DNA of 64,000 nt from Opitutia bacterium (lineage in GTDB: Bacteria > Verrucomicrobiota > Verrucomicrobiia > Opitutales > UBA953), in NCBI GenBank assembly GCA_947377865.1, contig CANCHK010000002.1, positions 34,028 through 98,027 on the forward strand. The letters run 5' to 3'. This document shows positions 10,277-18,977 of the stretch, in pieces. A program made the translations under genes and the position numbers. How positions within the stretch are numbered: the stretch's first letter is position 1; every line of letters begins with the position of its first letter. A model generated the notes under the pieces. It did not search any database and was not told the DNA's origin. It worked only from the letters and a program-made list of their open reading frames with translations.

Positions 10277-10687
10277 ATGGATTTGGTGGCTAATCTTAAA
10301 ATAATTACTGGGATGAATAAGCTTTTCCAGCCGCTGCGCGTACTCGAATTAGCTAAACAAACTGCGGAGGATGTTTACCTGCTAACAGGCGATCGGAGAT
10401 TCGAACGTGAATCTACCTTAAAGAACCAGTTGCGACGTGCTGTGTTATCCGTGCCTAGCAACATAGCCGAAGGAGAGGGACGCCGATACTCCCAGGAAGG
10501 CATTCGCTTCTTTAAAATCGCCATCGCTTCAGCAGAGGAGGCGAAAATTCAGCTGTCTTTAGGCACACGAATTGGCATAGTGCCTCTGGATAAAGCCAAT
10601 AAAGCGATTGGCGACCTATCGTCGGTCTGTCGGATGTTGAACAAGCTCATATTTAGTCGAACTTCTCGCGGCACGAAACTCGAGTGA
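10277..10687 (+). CDS. Four-helix-bundle protein, 23S rRNA intervening-sequence (S23/Avd-like) family
   Basis: A 136-residue all-helical protein containing LKNQLRRAVLSVPSNIAEGE and RRYSQEGIRFFKIAIASAEE, the hallmark of the 23S-IVP/four-helix-bundle family. That family also includes Avd of diversity-generating retroelements. The function of free-standing members is unknown; a nucleic-acid-binding role is inferred. It is the only plus-strand gene within the minus-strand locus. It is flanked by inverted R8 repeats and is more A+T-rich than its neighbours. Unlike nearly every other start here it has a clear ribosome-binding site, AGAGG, 6 bp before the ATG. These points suggest a mobile cassette. 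Confidence 0.85.
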   Translation: MDLVANLKIITGMNKLFQPLRVLELAKQTAEDVYLLTGDRRFERESTLKNQLRRAVLSVPSNIAEGEGRRYSQEGIRFFKIAIASAEEAKIQLSLGTRIGIVPLDKANKAIGDLSSVCRMLNKLIFSRTSRGTKLE

Positions 10688-10689
10688 AC

Positions 10690-10776
10690 CCGATGGCCGA
10701 AGCCTGATACCCGAAGGCCGAATCGCTGGCTCCCGGATGGCCGACTTCCCGGTGGCCGTCACCCGTCACCTGTATC
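10690..10776 (+). repeat. R8 repeat, direct copy, right of the four-helix-bundle gene
   Basis: This begins three bases after the stop of the four-helix-bundle gene and is the inverted partner of 10138-10222. It ends with the family signature CCCGGTGGCCGTCACC followed by CGTCACC. Inverted copies this close to the ends of a single ORF resemble the hairpin arms of rRNA intervening sequences or the ends of a small mobile unit. No target-site duplication could be recognised by eye. Confidence 0.75.
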
Positions 10777-10820
10777 AGAGACTTTGCTTTTTTTACTCCC
10801 ACCCGCCAACACCTTACATT

Positions 10821-10861
10821 TACACTTTTGCACAAGCCACAGGCTGGTTGCACTTTTGCAC
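10821..10861 (-). repeat. R10 repeat with a variable mini-hairpin
   Basis: The repeat reads CACTTTTGCAC, then a short hairpin, then TTGCACTTTTGCAC. The hairpin core is AGCC-ACA-GGCT (10835-10845). Other R10 copies at 28240, 32088, 36609, 36857 and 38028 keep the GCAC frame but carry different stems. The remainder of the 10777-11012 gap holds a possible gene remnant, listed next. Confidence 0.7.
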
Positions 10862-10872
10862 TTCAATAATGC

Positions 10873-11011
10873 CTACTTCCACTTCTGGTCCGCGTATATC
10901 CCCAGCTGGCCCAAGGCTTCCCATAATCCTTTGTTCGCCGGATCGGCCAATAATTCCTCCATCCACTGCCCGCTTGAGATTCGCACCAACCTCTGCTCAT
11001 GAGGAAGAGTT
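10873..11011 (-). pseudogene. Possible C-terminal gene remnant downstream of asnB
   Basis: An open frame, +2 relative to asnB, runs from the asnB stop to a TAG at 10873. It encodes a plausible soluble tail ending with the segments WMEELLADP, LWEALGQLG and DQKWK. The only ATG in frame (10962) gives 29 residues with no ribosome-binding site. It has no detectable family. It may be the end of a lost gene, a small unannotated protein, or chance. Confidence 0.25.
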
Positions 11012-11012
11012 A

Positions 11013-12920
11013 TTAGGCCGCAGGGGCGTCGACGAACTGACGACACCAGATCTCGACGCAGGCCAAGGCTAGAATCGGATAACTCGCGTCGGTCCGCCCG
11101 GAACGGTTATCGGAGATTAGCTGCCGCACCGCATCCGGATCGAAAAGCCCACGCCGGGCGAGGGATTCTCGACTGAGGTAGTCTGCTTCGATCCGATTAT
11201 CCTTGGCCGTCATCCAACCCCGCAAGGGGATGCCGAAACCCGTCTTGGGCCGATAGATGATTTCCTTGGGCAAGATTCCCTCCATCGATTTTCGGAAGAT
11301 CCACTTTCCGACCTGGCCATACTGCTTATAGTCAACGGGCAGCCGCGTCGCGAAATCGACCAGATCGCGATCGAGGAAAGGCACCCGTACTTCGACGCCA
11401 GCCGCCATCGACATCTTATCGGTATAGTTCAGGTTATGGTCCGTGAGGAAATATTTCGCTTCCAGGTATAGCATCTGGTTCAACCCCAACGTCCCGGCAG
11501 GCAGGGAGCGCAGGGCCTCGTTCAGCGGCAAGCTGGGGTCCGGAAAGATGCCCGCGGCTTTTATTTCCTTGGACCAAAGCCCCTGGAGCCGATCCTGCTC
11601 CAACCATTGGAAATAGCCGACCATGCGTTCATTCGACGACAGGGCGGCCTGACGAAAGGCCTTGTGCATCCGTCGGCCCCAAGGCGTGGCTTGGCGGGCA
11701 TACCCCGAAAGGTCGGCGAGCGAATGCCGGGCGAATGCCGGCAGCCACCGCCAATATTTTTCGAACGCCAAGGCCTGATGCCGGCGATAACCCGTAAAAA
11801 TATCGTCTCCGCCGGCACCGGAAAGCAGCACCTTGATGCCCTGCTGCCGGGCCTGCTGACAGATATAAAAACTATTGAGGGCGGCCGGATCGGCTTGGGG
11901 CTCGTCCAGGTGCCAGACCAGTTTTTCCAAATCGACCAGCTTATCCTGGGCTACTTCGGCGACATGCAGGTTCAGCCCAAGCGCCTTGGCCGCCAAACGC
12001 GCATAGGGGAGGTCATCGACGAAACCTTCCTTGGCGCCCGCCGACGAGCGGACGTCGATGGTGAAACAATCCAGCCGACGGGAACCGAGACGCCTCTGGG
12101 CCAACGCGCATATGGCGCTGGAATCCAATCCGCCGGATAAGAACGCCCCCAGGGGCGCATCGGAAGCCATCTGCCGCCCGACTGCCGTATCCAGCCGGTC
12201 GCGGAGCTCGGAAGCCGCGCCTGGAACGGTGAATGGCAAGGGCTCCTGCCCGTAAGGTAGTTCATAAAAACACCACTCGCGGACCTTTCGGCCGTCCGAG
12301 ATCTTGACGGCATGGCCGGGCGGGAGTTTCTGGACGGACTTGAAGAGGGTGTGCGCCCCGGGACTGTATAAATACGTCAGGTACTGCGAAACGCCCTGCA
12401 GGTCCAGGCTCCGGTCGAAATCCGGGACCTGCAGCAGGGCTTTGATCTCGGAGGCGAAGGCGAAGTGGCTCCTGGTCTGCAAGCAGTACAACGGCTTCAC
12501 CCCCAGGCCATCGCGGGCGAGCAAGACGGTGCGCTGCCGGTGATCGTAGATGGCCAGGGCGAAGATGCCGTTCAGCTTGCCCAACATGTCATCGCCCCAG
12601 CGGAGGTATGCGGCGAGCAATACTTCGGTGTCTCCGCTGGAACGAAACTCGTAACCGGATGCCAACTCGGCCCTTAGTTCGCGGAAGTTATAGACCTCGC
12701 CGTTGAACACGATCGTCGCCAGTCCGGCAGGGTCGGTCATCGGCTGCGTCGCCGTGACGCCGAGATCCTGGATCGCGAGCCGGGTCTGGGCCAGCGCCAA
12801 CCGGGCCTCCGGAGCGAAGAAGCTGCCCGACCCGTCGGGCCCGCGATGCGCCAGCAGGGCCTGCGCTCTTTGGGCCAATGCTTGGGCGTTTGGGCCGATG
12901 GCCCCGAAAATTCCACACAT
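11013..12920 (-). CDS. asnB: Asparagine synthase (glutamine-hydrolysing), AsnB type
   Basis: A 635-residue class II amidotransferase. Cys2 in MCGIFG is the glutaminase nucleophile, which fixes the start. HRGPDG is at 25-30, FNGEVYNF at 72-79, and the ATP pyrophosphatase P-loop SGGLDSS at 262-268. Paralogues in surface-glycan loci often amidate a sugar acid or peptide instead of making free asparagine. The setting here, next to the CapK-type ligase, makes that possible. It heads the 11-20 kb run of genes and is preceded by a 111-bp A+T-rich gap (12921-13031) that could hold a promoter. Confidence 0.93.
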   Translation of the reverse strand: MCGIFGAIGPNAQALAQRAQALLAHRGPDGSGSFFAPEARLALAQTRLAIQDLGVTATQPMTDPAGLATIVFNGEVYNFRELRAELASGYEFRSSGDTEVLLAAYLRWGDDMLGKLNGIFALAIYDHRQRTVLLARDGLGVKPLYCLQTRSHFAFASEIKALLQVPDFDRSLDLQGVSQYLTYLYSPGAHTLFKSVQKLPPGHAVKISDGRKVREWCFYELPYGQEPLPFTVPGAASELRDRLDTAVGRQMASDAPLGAFLSGGLDSSAICALAQRRLGSRRLDCFTIDVRSSAGAKEGFVDDLPYARLAAKALGLNLHVAEVAQDKLVDLEKLVWHLDEPQADPAALNSFYICQQARQQGIKVLLSGAGGDDIFTGYRRHQALAFEKYWRWLPAFARHSLADLSGYARQATPWGRRMHKAFRQAALSSNERMVGYFQWLEQDRLQGLWSKEIKAAGIFPDPSLPLNEALRSLPAGTLGLNQMLYLEAKYFLTDHNLNYTDKMSMAAGVEVRVPFLDRDLVDFATRLPVDYKQYGQVGKWIFRKSMEGILPKEIIYRPKTGFGIPLRGWMTAKDNRIEADYLSRESLARRGLFDPDAVRQLISDNRSGRTDASYPILALACVEIWCRQFVDAPAA

Positions 12921-13031
12921 CGTCTAGGTAAGTTATGGGTTCTATTCTGTTCTTACAATAACCGTCCGGAGGACGCTCTGTATAGTTTCGCCAACGAATT
13001 TATAACGGCCCGACTGACTCCGCTCCTGATC

Positions 13032-14408
13032 TCACGCGCCGGGAGCCGGAGATTCGGAGATGACCAGGCGCAGCTTGCCGCTGGCCGTGCGCGGCAGCCT
13101 TTCTGCGTACGCGATCTGGTAATCGCAGAGGAAGCCGAAGCGTTGCATGAGCTGTTTTTTCATGGCGGCTTCGTCTTCCGGACTGAACCCGAAGCCTTTC
13201 ACGACCCTGATCTCGACCTTGCCGGCTTCCCTTTGGATGAATTGCGCTTCGATGACGTGAGGGGCGTCGGCGAAGATCAAGGACAAGGCGGCGGCGCCGA
13301 CCATGGTGCCGTTTTTCAATTTCACGAAATCCTGTTCGCGGCCGTTGATGGAAATGACTTGCCTCGCCGTCCCTTCGCCTGATGCCGCCTCGAGGAGCTC
13401 GCAGTCGTCGCCGGGGGCGTAACGGAAAAGCGGGAAGGCCGGGTTATGCCAATTAGTGCCGATGATCCGGTGGCCGGCGGCGACGGGGAGGAACTCGACG
13501 GCGGCGTAATCTTCGTCGACCAACATCCGCCCATCCTTCGTCTCCGAGAAATTGGCCACCGATTCCGCCATGCCATAATGCTGGTAGACCGGGGCGCCAA
13601 AAGCCTGCTTGATCCTCTGCCTGAGCTGAGGGGTCAGGTTTTCCGAACCGGTAGTGATCAAACTTAGCCCGGCAAGGGGGGGAATGCCTTCTTCTAGCAT
13701 CCATGTCGCCATCAGGCTGATGCCTGAGGGGTAGCCGTGGACCCACTTTGCCCCCATCTTCTCAAGCTTGCCTAAGTAATATCCGAAGGTTTCGCGACTT
13801 AGGTGCTGCGTGCTGAAAATAATCTGCCGCGTCGCCTCGCTGATGCGCCAGAATGGCGGTTTGCTTCGCGTCAATGGAATCAGACAGCGCCCTCCGAAAT
13901 GGGCGCAGACCGTTTCTCGGCTGAGACCGAGGTTAAGGCGGTACCTCCACCAGGTGGCCCAGCGCTGGGCTTCGGCCTCCCGAGTCTCGTGGAAAACCAA
14001 GCCGCTGCCCGTACTTCCGCCGGTGTGCGTCCGGAGAAGGCCGTCCCGGGCAATCAAGGGATTGGCGATGCGATCGAGGTTTTGCCGCACCTCATCCTTG
14101 GTCAAGACCGGCAGCTTCGCTAATTCCGCGAACGGGTCGGACGCGTCAGGATTGACGGAATGGACCGAAAACTTGTCCGCCCAAAAAGGGCTGTGCCGGG
14201 CATATTTGAGGTGCGATGAAAGCATCATCGCCCGATAATCGTCCAGCTGGCCCTTTGTGAACGCAGCCCGCGCGACGGAGGCCCGTAGGCATCGCTCGAA
14301 CAGCGGACCATATCGGTGCTTCTGCAGATCCTTGGCGCGCCAATCCACCGCAAGCTGCTGGGCAAAGGAGGGCAGATGCTGGTAGATGGTCTCGGTGTCT
14401 ATTTTCAT
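13032..14408 (-). CDS. Adenylate-forming ligase, CapK/PaaK (phenylacetate-CoA ligase-like)
   Basis: This 458-residue member of the ANL superfamily has the P-loop THTGGSTGSGL near residues 128-138. The PRTASGKLR segment near the C-terminus carries the catalytic lysine of adenylate-forming enzymes. CapK-type proteins are common in capsule and exopolysaccharide loci and are thought to activate a carboxylic acid for transfer to sugar, but substrates are rarely known. The neighbouring EpsI-like gene follows it by 20 bp. The activated acid here cannot be inferred from sequence. Confidence 0.88.
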   Translation of the reverse strand: MKIDTETIYQHLPSFAQQLAVDWRAKDLQKHRYGPLFERCLRASVARAAFTKGQLDDYRAMMLSSHLKYARHSPFWADKFSVHSVNPDASDPFAELAKLPVLTKDEVRQNLDRIANPLIARDGLLRTHTGGSTGSGLVFHETREAEAQRWATWWRYRLNLGLSRETVCAHFGGRCLIPLTRSKPPFWRISEATRQIIFSTQHLSRETFGYYLGKLEKMGAKWVHGYPSGISLMATWMLEEGIPPLAGLSLITTGSENLTPQLRQRIKQAFGAPVYQHYGMAESVANFSETKDGRMLVDEDYAAVEFLPVAAGHRIIGTNWHNPAFPLFRYAPGDDCELLEAASGEGTARQVISINGREQDFVKLKNGTMVGAAALSLIFADAPHVIEAQFIQREAGKVEIRVVKGFGFSPEDEAAMKKQLMQRFGFLCDYQIAYAERLPRTASGKLRLVISESPAPGA

Positions 14409-14428
14409 TGGTTACGCTTGGTCGCGGC

Positions 14429-15151
14429 TTACCTCCAGCGTTCGTCCGTAAAGATGCCCAGCCGGCCCATCTTCCCGATCAACCCGGCGATCTCGGCATC
14501 ATTCAGCAGCTCCGGGATGTTCTTGCTGCTGCTGATCCGGATGAACATCTGCTCATTCTTCTGATTAATCCCGTAGGTGCGGATATCTTTCCAGACGAGC
14601 GGCAGCCGTTCGAGCCGGCCGATGAATCCGTCGCGCCAACCGGCACGCTGATCCTCATATCGATTCGGCTCTCCGTTGACCAGATGCCAGAAGGCGACGT
14701 TCTGTTTGCCGCCGTTCGGAACGATATATTGGCCGAACTCATAGGGCCAGAGCACGCGCTCCCCCGCCCTACCGGAAACGGCATACAAGCGCTCGGTTCG
14801 TACGCAGCCGCTATTGACCCAACAAGAATCCGGATTGTGCGAGCCGGCGTCGACGACCGACACTTTCCCGGGCTCCCAGTAGGCGACGTAGACGAGCAAC
14901 TGGACTTGCCCTCGGACGTAAAGCACCTGTTTGGCCTGGCTGTAATTAAGGATGCCTTTCGCACTGGCCAACTCGGCCGAAGAACCGGCAATCGGAATAT
15001 CCCGCCGCTGCCACCCGGCCACTTCCGGTAAGGCTAGCGCCAGATCACCAGTGAAGCCACGCGGCCGGGAAGAGGCAAACTCTGAAAGGAGCACCAGCGT
15101 CAGCAGGCCGACTAGCATTACGGCACCGAAAATGAGCAGGACCTTGCGCAT
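14429..15151 (-). CDS. EpsI-like exosortase-associated protein (DUF3485 type)
   Basis: A 240-residue protein with one N-terminal membrane segment (VLLIFGAVMLVGLLTLVLL) and a periplasmic domain. LPEVAGWQRRDIPI and the SHNPDSCWVNSGC segment match the pattern of EpsI (DUF3485), the partner of exosortases in EPS loci. ATG 15151 is chosen because it sits 2 bp after the upstream stop, TGAGCATG. The longer open frame begins with a low-complexity, Arg-rich stretch that is a shadow of the upstream gene. No exosortase gene is seen in the window. Confidence 0.75.
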   Translation of the reverse strand: MRKVLLIFGAVMLVGLLTLVLLSEFASSRPRGFTGDLALALPEVAGWQRRDIPIAGSSAELASAKGILNYSQAKQVLYVRGQVQLLVYVAYWEPGKVSVVDAGSHNPDSCWVNSGCVRTERLYAVSGRAGERVLWPYEFGQYIVPNGGKQNVAFWHLVNGEPNRYEDQRAGWRDGFIGRLERLPLVWKDIRTYGINQKNEQMFIRISSSKNIPELLNDAEIAGLIGKMGRLGIFTDERWR

Positions 15152-15153
15152 GC

Positions 15154-15807
15154 TCAGGATGAGGAAAGCGGGCCGCCGACCTTGAGGGTGGCGGCTGGAT
15201 TCCCGGCCACCGTGACGCCTGGAGGTACGTCCCGAACCACTACGGCGCCAGCACCAACGAGAGACCCCGCCCCAATCTTCCGACTGGGGATCACATTGGC
15301 CTTGCTGCCTATGAAGACTCGGTCCTCCACCTTGACGTGACCAGTGAGGTCGCACTGCGAGCTCACCGTTGTCCAGTCTCCCACCGTGATGTCGTGGCCG
15401 ATTGTGGTATTAAGGTTGATCGTCACGAAGTCGCCGAGCGCGATATCGCACGTCAAGACCACGCCCGGGCACAGGATGACGCCTCGTCCGAGCTTCACGC
15501 GCTCTCCCATCACGACCGACGGATGGACAAGCGAGATGAATTCGGCTCCAGCCTTGCGCAGGCGTTCTGTCAGCCTGGCTTTTTCCGCCGGCAGGCCGAG
15601 GCCGCAGAGATAGAGTTGATTGGGCCCAGGGTAATGCCCGTCCAGAACTGCCACTGGAGCGAATCGTCCGTAATCCCTAAGCGCATCCGCATTGTCATCC
15701 AAGAAGCCAGCGAATGTCCAATCCCGGCCGTGGGCAGGATGGTGCAATACCCAAGAGTGAAGCTCCCGTCCGAATCCGCCTGCGCCGACGATATGTAATT
15801 GTTTCAT
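15154..15807 (-). CDS. Sugar O/N-acetyltransferase, NeuD/PglD family
   Basis: A 217-residue protein. The N-terminal Rossmann-like part has IVGAGGFGRELH at 5-16. A left-handed beta-helix of hexapeptide repeats follows, ending with the conserved GAGAVVVRDVPPGVTVAGNP. NeuD/PglD proteins acetylate amino sugars such as UDP-4-amino-4,6-dideoxy-GlcNAc using acetyl-CoA. The logical substrate source is the DegT aminotransferase at 8986-10116. It is followed 2 bp later by the EpsI-like gene. Confidence 0.9.
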   Translation of the reverse strand: MKQLHIVGAGGFGRELHSWVLHHPAHGRDWTFAGFLDDNADALRDYGRFAPVAVLDGHYPGPNQLYLCGLGLPAEKARLTERLRKAGAEFISLVHPSVVMGERVKLGRGVILCPGVVLTCDIALGDFVTINLNTTIGHDITVGDWTTVSSQCDLTGHVKVEDRVFIGSKANVIPSRKIGAGSLVGAGAVVVRDVPPGVTVAGNPAATLKVGGPLSSS

Positions 15808-15825
15808 AGAGGGAACAAGCTGTGG

Positions 15826-16551
15826 TCAGCGCAAGGTCGCCCCGCCGTCGACGACGAGGTCATGTCCGCTGATCCAGCGCGCAGCGGGAGAAAGTAGGAA
15901 CGAGACGGCGCCGGCGACATCGGCCGTGCTGCCTGCGCCCAAGGGATATGCGCCGACATAGGCGGCGAACTGCTCAGGCGTGACATGGGCGCGAAAGGCG
16001 GCCCCCATACCTTCGTCGACTAGACCGGGGGAGATCAAATTCACCCGGATGTTCCTAGGGGCGAGCTCTAGGGCAAGCGTCCGGACGAGACCAATCAGGG
16101 CTGACTTACTGGCCGAATAGGCGGCATGCCCGGCCGCGCCGCGGATACCGCTGATAGATCCGATGAAGACGATCGATGCGCCAGTATTGAGCTTCTTCGC
16201 CCTGAGCAGGCAGCGAAGGAAGTCCGCCGGGGCAATGACGTTCGTCCCCAGCGTTTCGGCGAACTTCTCGGGCGTCAATACGCTGAACGGCAGGATCTCG
16301 AGCGTTCCTGTCGCGATGACCAGCCCATCCAAAGGGGCGTTTGCGCCGACAACGGCCTCCCATGCTTCGGGCTTATGCAGGTCTACGACGTAGGACTCGG
16401 CGGCGATTTTTGATAACGAGGCCAGCTTCTCGGGTGAGCGTGCGAAGGCCAGCGTGTGCGCGTGCGCAGCATGAAGCTCTCCTAGGATTGCCGAGCCAAT
16501 CGCTCCGGTGGCGCCTAGGACCGCGACTCTCTTATCAGTCAGTCCGCTCAT
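15826..16551 (-). CDS. Short-chain dehydrogenase/reductase, FabG-like
   Basis: A classical SDR of 241 residues. A Gly-rich loop (LGATGAIGSA) lies near residue 12, with IGSISG at 130-135, Tyr145 and Lys149. It ends with DLVVDGGATL, as in FabG-like enzymes. It lies one base from an acyl carrier protein gene that is itself 13 bp from a KAS III gene. A role as 3-oxoacyl-ACP reductase in a dedicated acyl module is therefore the best guess. A sugar reductase is an alternative. Confidence 0.88.
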   Translation of the reverse strand: MSGLTDKRVAVLGATGAIGSAILGELHAAHAHTLAFARSPEKLASLSKIAAESYVVDLHKPEAWEAVVGANAPLDGLVIATGTLEILPFSVLTPEKFAETLGTNVIAPADFLRCLLRAKKLNTGASIVFIGSISGIRGAAGHAAYSASKSALIGLVRTLALELAPRNIRVNLISPGLVDEGMGAAFRAHVTPEQFAAYVGAYPLGAGSTADVAGAVSFLLSPAARWISGHDLVVDGGATLR

Positions 16552-16552
16552 A

Positions 16553-16780
16553 TCAGGCCAGACGACAGATGTCGGCGAGGGTTTCGCATTTCATGAATTC
16601 TTCGACCGGCAGGGGCTTCCCGAAGGTTGTATCAAAGACCGCAAGCAAAGTCAGCGCGGCCAGGCTGTCCCACCAAGGCTGCTCGCGGAAACGAAGCTCC
16701 ATGTGCAGGCCACCCGCCGGGCAATCGGCTAAGGAGGCTTCTAGCTCCAGGAAAAAAGTTGCTTGATGGGGTGTCGTCAT
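16553..16780 (-). CDS. Acyl carrier protein
   Basis: A 75-residue phosphopantetheine carrier. The attachment serine is Ser39 in WWDSLAALTLL, followed by helix II and the FGKPLPVEEF segment of the ACP fold. The longer open frame starting at 17071 overlaps KAS III and is a shadow. ATG 16780 gives the family length and lies 13 bp after the KAS III stop. The carrier probably tethers the acyl chain made or elongated by KAS III and reduced by the SDR. A second carrier lies at 23174-23470. Confidence 0.9.
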   Translation of the reverse strand: MTTPHQATFFLELEASLADCPAGGLHMELRFREQPWWDSLAALTLLAVFDTTFGKPLPVEEFMKCETLADICRLA

Positions 16781-16793
16781 GGGGCAACAGGGA

Positions 16794-17861
16794 TTAGGCG
16801 TAAGATTTGACCGGGGCGATGGCAAGCGGCCCAACTTCGCCGGCGAAGGCACCCCAGGACAGCCCGACGCCGAAGCCACAGGCGACGACCTTGAGCGTGC
16901 CGGACTCAAGCCGGCCGCCCAGCGCATCGATGAGTGCGCAAGGAATGGAGGCTGAACTCTGGTTGCCATATTTCTCGACGATGTCCATGGGTGTCTTATC
17001 AGCCGGGAATCCGCATTTACGCCCAACGGTGGAGATGATGAACCGATTGGCCTGATGGAGGACGAGGGCATCGACGTCGGCCGGCATCCAGGCAGCGTGC
17101 TTCAGGACGGCATTCACGGCATCAGGGACTTCGCGCAAGGTGAAATTGAACACTTCGGCTCCGTTCATGCGGAGGTTTTCCGCATGATGACGGTTGCCTT
17201 CGGCGTCGACGGTCTCGAGACGCGTGGCGGTCGACGCTGGCTGGCGCGCCCCACCTGCGGGCACGATGATGGAGGCCGAGCCGGCGCCATCCGCACCGAG
17301 TACAAAATGGAACGGAGCGGAGCGGCCGGTCTTCTCGACAATCGTTGCCGAACCAGCGTCGCCGAACAAGGGATCGGTCGCGCGATCTCCGGGATTCGTC
17401 AGCTGACTGAGCGTATCGCCGGAGCAGAGCAACACACGAGCGGCTCCGCCATGGGCGCACAGCAAGGCAGCCTGCTGAAGGCCGAAAACCCAGCCGGAGC
17501 AACCCATAGAGAGCTCGAAGGCCGGTGCGGATTTGCTCAGGCCAAGGCGACCATGAAGCAGCGAACCATTGTTGGGCTGGGAGTGGTCGGGAGATTGCGT
17601 GACGAAGACGACCGCATCAATCGAGGTCGCATCGATACCCATCTCGGATATCAGACGGGTGGCCGCATCGGCGCACAAGTCGAGCGCCGTGACTCCCGCC
17701 GCGACGACCAAGCGCTTACGCAGGCCGACGACCTTGCCGGTCCGCTCTAAAGTAGCGCGGTCAATCCCTGCGGCCAGTCCATCTTGGACGTAATCCCGCT
17801 CGACCGATCCGGTCGTCACGGCGAGACCGGCTATACGGATGTGGGAGAGAACAGAGTACAT
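16794..17861 (-). CDS. 3-oxoacyl-ACP synthase III-like (KAS III/FabH family)
   Basis: A 355-residue thiolase-fold condensing enzyme with a complete catalytic triad: Cys121 in SMGCSGWVFGL, His269 in VLHQANRF and Asn300 in YGNQSSASIP. FabH-type enzymes condense an acyl-CoA with malonyl-ACP. Placed with its own ACP and reductase inside a glycan locus, it probably serves acyl decoration of a sugar rather than membrane lipid synthesis. The start is followed by a clear N-terminal domain; the leader is A+T-rich with no Shine-Dalgarno site. Confidence 0.92.
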   Translation of the reverse strand: MYSVLSHIRIAGLAVTTGSVERDYVQDGLAAGIDRATLERTGKVVGLRKRLVVAAGVTALDLCADAATRLISEMGIDATSIDAVVFVTQSPDHSQPNNGSLLHGRLGLSKSAPAFELSMGCSGWVFGLQQAALLCAHGGAARVLLCSGDTLSQLTNPGDRATDPLFGDAGSATIVEKTGRSAPFHFVLGADGAGSASIIVPAGGARQPASTATRLETVDAEGNRHHAENLRMNGAEVFNFTLREVPDAVNAVLKHAAWMPADVDALVLHQANRFIISTVGRKCGFPADKTPMDIVEKYGNQSSASIPCALIDALGGRLESGTLKVVACGFGVGLSWGAFAGEVGPLAIAPVKSYA

Positions 17862-17918
17862 TTTATTTTAAGCGGCGACGGGATGAAAGCCCCGGCAAAC
17901 GGTTCATGAAGCCTTCTG

Positions 17919-18977
17919 TCAACCTCGGTCACTTTCACGAAGCAGTAGCCCGCAGCGCGCATCAAGCTTGCTGTCGGCCGGGGAAGCGAGCCAATCCACC
18001 AACCGTCCCATCTCGTTCGAGGCGACAATCTTTGACGGGGGAGCTGGCTTGCCATGGGTCGCGACGACGGCCTGATAAATCGCCTCCACGGAAGTGGGGT
18101 CAAAGACCCCGGAAGGCCTGATTGCCGAATAGACATAGGAAAGGTCTGAGGCGATGACCGCACAGCCTGCATCAGCCGCCTCCACCAACCCTAACCCGAA
18201 ACTTTCGACCAGCGACGGATATATCTGATACCCGCACGCATGGTAAAGACGACGGGAGTCAGTGAAGCCATGGTTCGTGATCCGAGCCCCTAGGGATTGA
18301 GCTTTTTCGATTTGTTCATATATTCCTTCCCACTCTCCGTATAGGGTCAGGTGCAGTTCGGGGTAGACCTTCGCCTGGGCCAGCATGACCCAGGCCGCTA
18401 TCAGCCGGGCGTGGTTCTTGTGTGGATACCCATTGCTAACATAAGCATATCTCGACCACTTGCCCTCTGCCGGCCCTGTAGAGCCCGGTGAAGGAAGGCA
18501 GGAAGGATAAAAGGGCAGTTCGATGATCGGTACACCTGACCCTAGGTCGTGCGCCAAGGCGGATTCGACTAGCTTTGTCTGCACTAGGAAAACATCGGCG
18601 TTTCGGCGCAACCAACGAATGTAGGCCATCTTGAGGACCCCGCTGAGCTTATCATACCACGACTGGTTTTTGGCTCCACTGCATAAAAGCACGTTATGAA
18701 AATAGACTGCAACCTCTGCTCCAAGCCGAAAAGGCGGAGGCACGTTGCCAAAACAAAAAACACGTCTCAGGAGATGACGGTGACGTCTATAGAAATCCCG
18801 TCGCGCTAGCTCGCGAGGAGGAATGACCATGACCTTATAGCCGGAAGTGTCTACCCCCGCCATCCTCGCGTCGCAGAGCAAGGCGAACTTCCCCTTGGCT
18901 CGCAGCCCCCCCAATAGCTCCTGCAATAACGCCTTGCCTCCGCCGGAATTGACATAAACGGCATCGATTAAAATCAT
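17919..18977 (-). CDS. Glycosyltransferase, GT-B fold (GT1/GT4-like)
   Basis: A 352-residue protein. It opens with DAVYVNSGGGKALLQEL, and VSNGYPHKNHARLI begins the C-terminal Rossmann domain. The donor-binding EX7E region is SLVESFGLGLVEAADAGCAV. It is cytoplasmic and probably adds one residue of the repeat unit. Its start overlaps the O-antigen ligase-like stop by 4 bp, so the two are translationally coupled. The gene is somewhat A+T-richer than its neighbours. Confidence 0.88.
   Translation of the reverse strand: MILIDAVYVNSGGGKALLQELLGGLRAKGKFALLCDARMAGVDTSGYKVMVIPPRELARRDFYRRHRHLLRRVFCFGNVPPPFRLGAEVAVYFHNVLLCSGAKNQSWYDKLSGVLKMAYIRWLRRNADVFLVQTKLVESALAHDLGSGVPIIELPFYPSCLPSPGSTGPAEGKWSRYAYVSNGYPHKNHARLIAAWVMLAQAKVYPELHLTLYGEWEGIYEQIEKAQSLGARITNHGFTDSRRLYHACGYQIYPSLVESFGLGLVEAADAGCAVIASDLSYVYSAIRPSGVFDPTSVEAIYQAVVATHGKPAPPSKIVASNEMGRLVDWLASPADSKLDARCGLLLRESDRG

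Noticed and set aside
15152..15355. 68-residue N-terminal extension of the EpsI-like protein
   Set aside because: It lies fully inside the NeuD gene in another frame, is Arg/Gly/Ser-rich, and removes the signal-anchor from the N-terminus.
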